Shown here: in pieces, positions 57,340 through 64,000 of the stretch
Numbering within the stretch: position 1 is the first letter of the stretch
Layout: each line of letters begins with the position of its first letter
Source of the DNA: Setomelanomma holmii
Taxonomy: Eukaryota; Ascomycota; Dothideomycetes; Pleosporales; Phaeosphaeriaceae
Length of the DNA stretch: 64,000 nucleotides
Assembly (NCBI GenBank): GCA_010015745.1
Contig: ML978167.1
Location: 310,001 to 374,000, forward strand
Direction of reading: 5' to 3'
The notes under the pieces: model-generated
Seen by the model: only the letters and a program-made list of their open reading frames with translations
Told to the model about the DNA's origin: nothing
The model's database searches: none
Translations under genes and position numbers: made by a program

Positions 57340-57785
57340 GGGCTTTTTTTGCCTCTTCTTCCTTCCTCTTTGCCACTTGATTGAACATGCTCTTTGCGCG
57401 CAGCGGCTCTTGTTGCCCTCAAATGAAGGGGGCTGGATTTTTTTTGGTAAGGGAGGCGATGGTCTTATTCCCCTTGACTTCATAATTTGCCCAGCAGGTT
57501 GGCTCGTACACTGGAATTTATTGGAACCATTCATAGCACCTGCGGCATTCGCCAATGGCGACTGCATTGACGCATGGGATCAACACCCTTTCCAAATGGA
57601 TTAGCGGATATACCATATGGGAAGTTCCTCCGATAGCTTTCAATCATCAGCCTGGGAGCTCGACTCCGAGATAATTGCTCTTAATAAAACACAGTACTGA
57701 ACACTTAAGTTGTTAATGAAAGCCACGTAGACGGATGCCAATCTGCCACTAAGATTTATTACTATTGGAACACCTGCAGCTCACT

Positions 57786-57825
57786 ATTCGAATCCTGCTG
57801 TTGTCGTGCTTTTTGGACTTTTCCA
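57786..57825 (+). repeat. Partial degenerate copy of tRNA-Ser 3' end
   Basis: About 40 bp resembling 57311..57350, the end of the tRNA-Ser gene and its flank: both read TTCGAATCCTGC, eight mostly different bases ending TCG, then T?CTTTTTGG?CTTTT. The shared part extends past the tRNA into the terminator, so it looks like a decayed duplication rather than chance B-box likeness. The 5' half of the tRNA is not recognisable there. Confidence 0.5.
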
Positions 57826-58025
57826 GTCTTTTTGCGTCGGTGGATACCCTAAAACTGGGGTCGTGTAGTGTTGGGACCTTGGAAGGATCTGTGGCGCGAA
57901 GCCACCACCCTCCACCACACCTTCGCTCCATCTAGTACAGCATCATTCCTTTAGAATTCGACAACAATCATTCTACACCTCAGGACTTGTTTCTGGTCAC
58001 TTGAGTAGGTACGCTCCCTTCAAGC

Positions 58026-58421
58026 ATGCAGGTGCCACCCTTAGAAGTTCTGCTCATGGGTACTTTTAATCGCTACCGGCATTTGCTTCCATTAGACACA
58101 GCCTGGTATCCTGCTTATTTTAGGATAATGGCCCAACTTCACGGCATTCTCTGGAGTTCCACTATGCACTTCGAGCTCACAATAAGAAGTGCACGTAAGT
58201 ATGTAGTTGACCTGGAACCTGGAGATCACGGTAGAGAGCTGGTGGTGATCGACAGGAGGGCCATAGCGATCCTTCCATTACGCATCCATAGGTATGCGTT
58301 CCTTTCAGTGGCCTGGAACAGACCGATAGGAGACCTAGGTCGTAGGAATAGCATCATTGCATGGTACACACGGTTTTCATCAGGCACAACCATCAAGAGA
58401 CTGTCGTCAGTCAACACATGA
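58026..58421 (+). CDS. Unrecognised ORF of 131 residues
   Basis: ATG-started frame with coding-like composition (GTFNRYRHLLPLDTAWYPAYF, ARKYVVDLEPGDHGRELVV, LRIHRYAFLSVAWNRPIGDL). No family recognised. It lies at the start of the decaying orphan block and may itself be a fragment. No splice sites at its ends were convincing. Confidence 0.35.
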   Translation: MQVPPLEVLLMGTFNRYRHLLPLDTAWYPAYFRIMAQLHGILWSSTMHFELTIRSARKYVVDLEPGDHGRELVVIDRRAIAILPLRIHRYAFLSVAWNRPIGDLGRRNSIIAWYTRFSSGTTIKRLSSVNT

Positions 58422-59118
58422 CGCGAAGAAAGGTCGCTCTCATAATACGGTCCTTCACCTTAGAATTGCTCAGTGGCGGGCTTGTGGTGGGATAATTTGG
58501 ATTCCTGAATTTTCAGCGACGAAGAAGAATGGAAGAGTCCAAAAAGCATGCTCAGGTTCTATTTCCTTCCCTTGAAGATCATAACGAGAATGACAGCAAA
58601 GCCATCGCAAACCATCAGATCAACCACCAGCTGATAACATACCCACGCCCGCTACATCTTTGCCTTTCTTCCTCTCTCGCCGTCAGACGCATCATGTGGA
58701 CATGTACACCGCGATGCGTCGATCGCAACCTTCGCTCCTTTCCTACAATGCCACTATGGCTGGAACGTGCCTTCCTCCGCGACCTCGTCCAACGCTCGCG
58801 CGAATACTCGCAATCCGAGACTCGAACGCACTTGACTTGCAGCGCGCAGGACGTGCATGAATTACATACCCACTTTCCTCCCGACTGGCCTAACGCGCAG
58901 GCCGGGTTGCATGAGGACAAGCCAACTGTCGACACTACCAGCGGTCGCAATGTGTCCCCTTAGACATCTCCCAACGCGTAGCCCACGATGGGGCTGTTCT
59001 CCAAGTCACACCAATTCCATCGCTGCCACAAAGTGGGCTCCATGCCCCGATCTTTTGCAGACCACGTCACCATCATCATTGCTACGCACAGCATCAAACG
59101 CGCCTTCGTATTACATGG
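58422..59118. other. Unresolved part of orphan block
   Basis: Open frames on the plus strand overlap in three phases here (for example 58529..58963, 144 codons, ATG start, coding-like end with CSAQDVHELHTHFPPDWP). They may be remnants of a 5' portion of the following pseudogene, but I cannot decide on a frame. Confidence 0.3.
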
Positions 59119-60752
59119 CAACTAGTCCACCACTCGATGTACCAACGAACACTACAGACGAGGTGATCAACTTTGACGAACTCAATTGGGAGGAAGTTGA
59201 CACTGTCGAGGACCAAGTCGTATACGACTCATTTCAGGCAAGCCGTACCATCCCCAACGGGCACTTGTCTGACATCGACGCGACTAGCTAAGACGTCATG
59301 CGGGGTTTTTCTCAACTTTTTCCTCGGCTTGACCTGCGACGCCCTGAGATGCGCGACTTCAGAGATCTGGTAAAGCAGGGTGTGCAGAAGGCACCGCCTC
59401 TGGTCCTGCCGGCTCTCGAACACTACCCTACCTATTGGCCATCAACGGATCCTGACATGGACGAACTCTGGGATGCAGCCGTGAAGCGCGAGCAAGAACT
59501 TGACCTTGGACCGCTCCCCAATGGCCTCAGGTTGGAGGGGGAAAGCCTGGTCAAGCCATTCAATACTTTCCAAGACCCACTGATGGTCATGGGCTCGTAT
59601 CCGACAAAGGATCCTTCTAGTAGCGTGCACCTAAGCTTCGGTATGGTGAATGATGTCTCGAACATTTCCATGTTTATGTTGTATGCGAAGTTGGGTTTCC
59701 ACACACTCGGCGTTCACAGGACCGGCATGCTCCACACTGACGTGTTTCCTCACCGTCTCGATCGCAAGGCATTTCCGGGTGCTTCAATGGGTGGCCAGCA
59801 AACGACGACGAAACTTCCGCTGGCCCTTCGCCGCTATTGGGAGACTTTTGCGTTTGAATGCTTCTCAAGAGCAAGTTCACGCGTTGGCATCACTACGGGA
59901 CATACCGCAACAACCGTATACCAGCGAAACCTAGAGTATTGCAGGATCTCCCACGAGCGGATATGGGTGGACGGGCACCAGCGGTACAGACAGGAGCTTC
60001 CGGTCGCGTGGCTCATCTTCAAGCCGACACAAAAAGCCACAAGCCTGGTTCGCATTGTATTCGGGGTCTTTCACCTTGAAGCGTACCTCCGATCAATGGC
60101 GGTGCACATCAATGATATTACTCGCCATATTGCAGCAAGGGAGTGGTTGATAGACCTCGTCGACGTTCTCCTTTATGGTAATCCATATATGCCCGCATTT
60201 CTCTCTTCCTGCCAGCATTTCTGGCAAACATTGACAGACCTAATTATCCCAGTACGAGATTTCGTTGCATTTGACGCGAAGCATCGCGATACGTTGTCTC
60301 ACCAGTTCCAATGGTCTACACTCAACCTCTCCACCATGGATGACCTAATCGCCCGACTCACCATGGAAGATAGCAAGAAGAAGGCCATCTGTAAAGCTCG
60401 GAAAGATAACAACGTCAAGCCGTCGGAGGCGACCGACTTTTAGGACCGTCTAGACATCAGAGCTCAGTACAGTTCAGACGTCTTGACGTACACACTGATG
60501 ATACAACGTTACGTGACCTCAACAAACGAGGCAGCCCGCCGAATAAAAGAGCGTCAGGCGGCCGCCCCCTTCGAGGATCAGGAAAACGCCCGACTGCGCA
60601 CGATTGAGTTGAAGAGAGCTCGCGATGCGATTAATCGAGTACGACGGGAAAATGGCCCGGAGAAAAAGGCCCATCACAACGCAATGAACAGAGGACACGC
60701 AGCTACCTCACGCGCGAAAAAGAGGGCGGAGAAGGAGGCTGCAGCGGAGTAG
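59119..60752 (+). pseudogene. Orphan gene with two in-frame stops
   Basis: Three apparently separate frames, 59119..59291, 59298..60443 and 60498..60752, are one and the same reading frame, interrupted only by TAA at 59289 and TAG at 60441. The sequence before, between and after the stops keeps coding character: an acidic N-terminus (EVINFDELNWEEVDTVED), a 381-codon middle (DFRDLVKQGVQ, FGMVNDVSNISMFMLYAKL, RHIAAREWLIDLVDVLLYGN) and a very basic C-terminus (RRIKERQAAAPFE, KKRAEKEAAAE). Total about 545 codons. Both stops are one C-to-T change from Gln codons. The family is not recognised. Either a recent pseudogene or, much less likely, a readthrough gene. Confidence 0.65.
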
Positions 60753-61313
60753 CTCGAAACTTCACGGCACTGACCCTTAGCCAAGGAATAGAAGACGGCC
60801 AAGAAGGCGAAGACGGCCAAGGGGAGGAAGACGGCGGCGGCATAGAAGTCCGCCTCGCCACGCTTGGTTGTGTCGCATGCAGTGCTAGCCGCATATGGGG
60901 TTCGTTTTATGATAACCACATATTATAGTAGCGATGGACTGGACGTTGAAGTAGTTACTGTTGGCATCTCACTCTCTATCCGCACATGGATTATCCGCCC
61001 GCAATCCACTATACATGTGTGGCTACTCGACCTATCATTCTTCACTCACCACGTTCCTCAATTGCAGCCACGTGTGTCTCCATTGTAGCCATCTTCAAAT
61101 CCTTCCACCCTTTGGTCCTCTCTCTACACGTCCAGAGCGCAGTAGTGTTGGCCTACACGTTCCCTGGGTTGTAATATGCTATTTGTGGACTAGCGGCTTA
61201 GCTGCCACTGCAGCTCTACCATTTTTTCCTCACCCAGCGGCGAGCTTCTTCTCACGAATTATCACCTCTCGTAGCCTCTTTCGCTCAGATCTCTTCCGCC
61301 TCAATCCTACTAG
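60753..61313. other. Interval inside orphan block
   Basis: About 0.56 kb. It includes a low-complexity stretch of GAAGACGGCCAAG-like repeats at about 60780-60845. No gene recognised. Confidence 0.4.
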
Positions 61314-62616
61314 CAACACACGATCAGCACCAGTCGCCGACAAAAGGGCCGAGGGTGGCATTTTCGAGACAGCACTCCCGCCGAGTACAAGGGATTTTCG
61401 CCAATAAGTTTCTCGCAGCTGCGTGAGATTGTAGGAACCAGGCCGCGAGACGAGAAAGGGTGGAAATTCCCTCTACGAAGCCAACGACAATCACCAGCTA
61501 CGATTCTCCTTGTTGGCGACGATAACGTCGATATACAGAATACAGCGGGCATCTCTCCAGGTCACATCGCGTACACAAATTTAGTATTGTCGGCAACTTA
61601 TGGACAAGTGAGCTCGCGGAAGAAGTGGTGCGGCGGCCAGGTAAATGCACTTCCAGTCACCAGGACACTTTTCAGGCATCGCTTTTCTGACAAAGACTAG
61701 ACCCACATGCTATAATGTATGAGCACACCATTCCACTGTTCATGGGCGTGACGCCTGAAGAGATCGAGATGCTACCGCCGCCGCGATGTGTCCTGGACAT
61801 TACTGCCACGATGACAGCCGGCCTGCAGCATGTGATGCCTGGCGTGCCTGCACAGCTCGACGCCCATGGGGCACCTCAACATGATTCGTATGGCGAGCCA
61901 CTCTTTATGGCGTTCTAAAGTTACGAGGACGGCGAGTACATGATGTGCGTGCTCGATGTCTGGACGACATGGAAATATGCGAAGAGTCGCCGAGCCTCAT
62001 TTGACCCGAGTACGTACACGATCTTACAAGAAGTGGCTTCATTGTATCATAACACACCGTTTAGGCTTGAGGAAGATCCTGCAACGAGCGAGGCTGCATT
62101 CAGTAAAGGGCGACGAGGCTTTGCTGCAGCTCGTCAAGATCTGTGGTACCCGTGACCCGAACGTCCGCGATCCCATCCTTCTGCTACCAAAACACTTCGC
62201 TGGCATTGGTGTCGGCACTTACCACAACCCACGTAATCAAGTCGTGGCGGAGCGCGTGTTTAGACAAGAGTCTGGCCTGGCCATCCCAGTCAAGTTTCAC
62301 TGGAGCCACCAGATACCAAGCCAGCGCAAGATTGCTTGTAGAGACTGACACCCTCGAAAGCATACCGGATATGATCAAGTTCGCCGTCGACGCGTCTGGA
62401 CTTCCTCTCAACTCTTGCATGCACCTGAAAGTGAGCCCAGTCAGCCCCAAAAGCTGCCACAAATGCAACGAGTGAGTTCTCCTTCCACCTCCTTTTGCAA
62501 CTATGAATGCTGATCTTTGCAGGCTTTCAAAGGATAAGCGCTGGCAATCGTCATACCAATGCGATAGGTGCGCTCTGGGTCGGATAAAAGTAAAGGGATA
62601 TAGACGGAAATGGTAG
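61314..62616 (+). pseudogene. Relic of a zinc-ribbon protein gene
   Basis: A series of plus-strand frames that together resemble one multi-exon gene. Piece 1 (61314 to about 61640) has coding character (AEYKGFSPISFSQLREIVGT, AGISPGHIAYTNLVLSATYG) and ends at a good donor GTAAAT with a CTGAC branch and TAG acceptor before 61700. Piece 2 starts at ATG 61715 (MYEHTIPLFMGVTPEEIEML) and passes a TAA at 61916 into SYEDGEYMMCVLDVWTTWKY. A frame change near 62115 leads to LVKICGTRDPNVRDPILLLP, a second near 62320 to DTLESIPDMIKFAVDASGLP. An intact GT-AG intron at 62472..62522 joins CHKCNE to LSKDKRWQSSYQCDRCALG, forming a C-x2-C-x16-C-x2-C zinc ribbon near the C-terminus. The family is unknown. Confidence 0.6.
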
Positions 62617-62731
62617 CAGGCATATACCATGTATACAAGCTACCTAGGGTGGGATGGTAGACTAGGTCCGGAGTAGAAACAATGTGGCAGCCATGACAAC
62701 AACCAAAGACCGTCAATTCAATGTAATCTCC

Positions 62732-63644
62732 TCAATAATCTTCACCACATTGATCATCAATCTCTTCCGTGTACTGCACATCCCGGTCCCACTCCTCCAC
62801 CTTTGCAAATGGGCTTCTCAACCAAGACTGGAGCTCATGCAGGAACAATCTTGCGTTTTCTCTCCCAAGAAATTCTGATAGCAGATTTTCAGCATGTCCG
62901 TTGCTAGCCTTGATATCCACCATCTTGAGGATAGACACAATGTAGCACAGGAGAAATTCTGCATTGCTGCTCGTTGTCGCATCTGCGAGCAAGAAGCTAA
63001 AGATGCGCAGCTCGCGCCTGATCCATTTTCTCGCTCGTGATTGGAGTTCTTCAGACTCTGCGATCATTCGAGGAGACAGGTCCCGATAGCCTGAGAGGGG
63101 ATTGCTGCCCATGTGAAGCGAGTAAAGTCTTCTGCTGTAGACTTCGCGGCGCTTCCTCAGCGCTGGATCTTCTGGCGGAGGAGAGAACGGTCGGCGAGCA
63201 CCGCGTGGTCTCCGTGGTAGTCCGTATGGAGCGAGTAGAGAAAGCGCCCCTTGGCGTTGTGTGGATGACGCATTTCTGGGTTCATGACTTCGCTGGACAG
63301 CATAGCTCTTGTAGTCTGTGGGAGAACGCCAGTCATACTGAACGACCGTTACTTCAGTTTTGCCTGTGTCACGTGTAAATGAGGGCGTAAGACAATGAGA
63401 ATGTGTTAAACCAACATAAAGGACAATTTGACCGCTCTTGCAACCAGCTGATGAGGCATACAAAGTCGAATGTATAGTGGTTGCACGGAACCGTGATGGC
63501 TCTTTCAGTGACACCCGAAAGGCTACAAAGGTGACGGTGAAGTTAGTAAAAGTCTTGTCCTACAATACCTGGTACTTGAACTACTCACCATATTACACAC
63601 GTGTCTTCAGACCCGTCTTTGGCCGACTCGGATGTACTTCCCAT
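62732..63644 (-). CDS. RING-finger E3 ubiquitin ligase, Topors-like
   Basis: Three exons: 63589..63644, 63416..63522 and 62732..63363 (264 residues). The first two exons build a complete RING domain at residues 17-56: CVICL, VPCNHYTFDFVCLISW and CPLC, i.e. C3HC4 with the W after the fifth Cys position. Exon junctions are decisive: TG|CCTTTC after GTGAGT makes CVICLSG, and T|GC after GTTGGT makes CPLCKTE. The rest resembles the conserved C-terminal part of fungal Topors-like ligases (PFSPPPEDPALRKRREVY, RRLYSLHMGSNPLSGYRDL, RARKWIRRELRIF, NAEFLLCYIVSILKMVDIK, NARLFLHELQSWLRSPF). It should attach ubiquitin (or SUMO) to nuclear targets. The single-frame reading of exon 3 alone hides the RING. 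Confidence 0.88.
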
Positions 63645-63674
63645 GCGCTGTTGGTGGTGAAGCGATGGTTCCGA

Positions 63675-64000
63675 ATGATGAGCTCATTCTCGGAAGTGGT
63701 GAGTGCACGGACGTCCAAAAGTCGCGACTTCCTTGAGCAGCGCGGCACCTTCGTTCTTCATTCACACTTTCCATCCACAATCGCTGATCGCCTTCAGAAC
63801 TACAAGAGACGTGTCGCGTCGACAATTTCTGGCCTCTGGCCACCGTACAAAGACACAGTCCCCGTGGTGAATGCTGCTCACAGCTACGAAACGCCTCTGC
63901 TCAACTCCAGCCCGACGCTCTTTCTCGACGATGTTAGCTACCTCGACTCGGCCCCATGTTGCGGGGCCAAATGGCAAAGCAACTTACCACACAGTGACTG
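63675..64000 (+). CDS. Possible 5' part of unknown gene
   Basis: Two adjacent ATGs at 63675 and 63678 open a frame of 108 codons that remains open to the right edge. Composition is coding-like (SKSRDFLEQRGTFVLHSHF, TISGLWPPYKDTVPVVNAAH, LNSSPTLFLDDVSYLDSAPC). No family recognised. Its start would lie only 30 bp from that of the divergent RING gene, leaving no room for a normal promoter, so it may instead be an exon of a gene that starts elsewhere, or noise. Confidence 0.3.
   Translation, partial: MMSSFSEVVSARTSKSRDFLEQRGTFVLHSHFPSTIADRLQNYKRRVASTISGLWPPYKDTVPVVNAAHSYETPLLNSSPTLFLDDVSYLDSAPCCGAKWQSNLPHSD

Noticed and set aside
60674..60919. Minus-strand Ala/Phe-rich ORF
   Set aside because: It is the antisense of the Lys/Ala-rich end of the orphan frame and of a low-complexity GAAGACGG repeat.
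1..64000. CRISPR array, biosynthetic gene cluster, intact transposon or terminal inverted repeats
   Set aside because: Looked for spaced repeats, transposase/reverse transcriptase motifs and synthase genes; none seen by eye.

Overview
This is a stretch of a filamentous ascomycete (Pezizomycotina) nuclear genome. The evidence is many short introns (about 45-60 nt) with GTAAGT/GTATGT-like donors and CTGAC/CTAAC branch sites, a white-collar-1 type blue-light receptor, a HET-domain gene, a DASH-complex Dam1 subunit and an omega-type glutathione transferase. The overall style (small intergenic gaps between housekeeping genes, several orphan genes) would suit a Dothideomycete, but that placement is inference. 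All exon structures below were assembled by hand from splice signals and reading-frame continuity; no alignment or expression data were used.

Layout. 0-9 kb: a partial unknown gene at the left edge, an F-box-like protein, a tetraspan membrane protein, cytoplasmic threonyl-tRNA synthetase and the H/ACA snoRNP protein Gar1 on a shared divergent promoter, then phosphatidylserine synthase. 9.3-11.3 kb: a wrecked HET-domain gene. 12.7-24.5 kb: secreted carboxylesterase, a small mitochondrial LEA-like repeat protein, an MFS sugar transporter, a divergent AnmK-family sugar-kinase relative and a Zn2Cys6 transcription factor. 24.5-31.4 kb: a 4.5 kb stretch without a recognisable gene, an ATG-less open frame with an internal 18-bp repeat, and a broken ankyrin gene. 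31.8-46.8 kb: dense conserved genes: Ymc1-type mitochondrial carrier, a Ras-family GTPase with an unusual C-terminus, WC-1, mitochondrial ribosomal protein S2, a mitochondrially addressed Sec14/CRAL-TRIO protein, Dam1 and a Ytp1-family membrane protein. 49.5-56.8 kb: omega GST, a multi-pass DUF3431 protein and the SAGA deubiquitinase Ubp8. 57.2-62.7 kb: an intron-containing tRNA-Ser(CGA) followed by a block of unrecognised, decaying plus-strand reading frames. 62.7-64 kb: a RING-finger E3 ligase and a possible partial gene at the right edge.

The genes are not an obvious pathway cluster; most are independent housekeeping loci. I saw no biosynthetic cluster, no intact transposon and no CRISPR. 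The most unusual content is (i) the orphan decaying block downstream of the tRNA, including one frame of at least 1.6 kb interrupted only by two stop codons and a separate zinc-ribbon relic, (ii) an AnmK-fold protein in which several family motifs are changed, (iii) two introns that appear to use GC-AG borders with the same GCATGT donor, and (iv) gene inactivation by short tandem duplication or small deletions.
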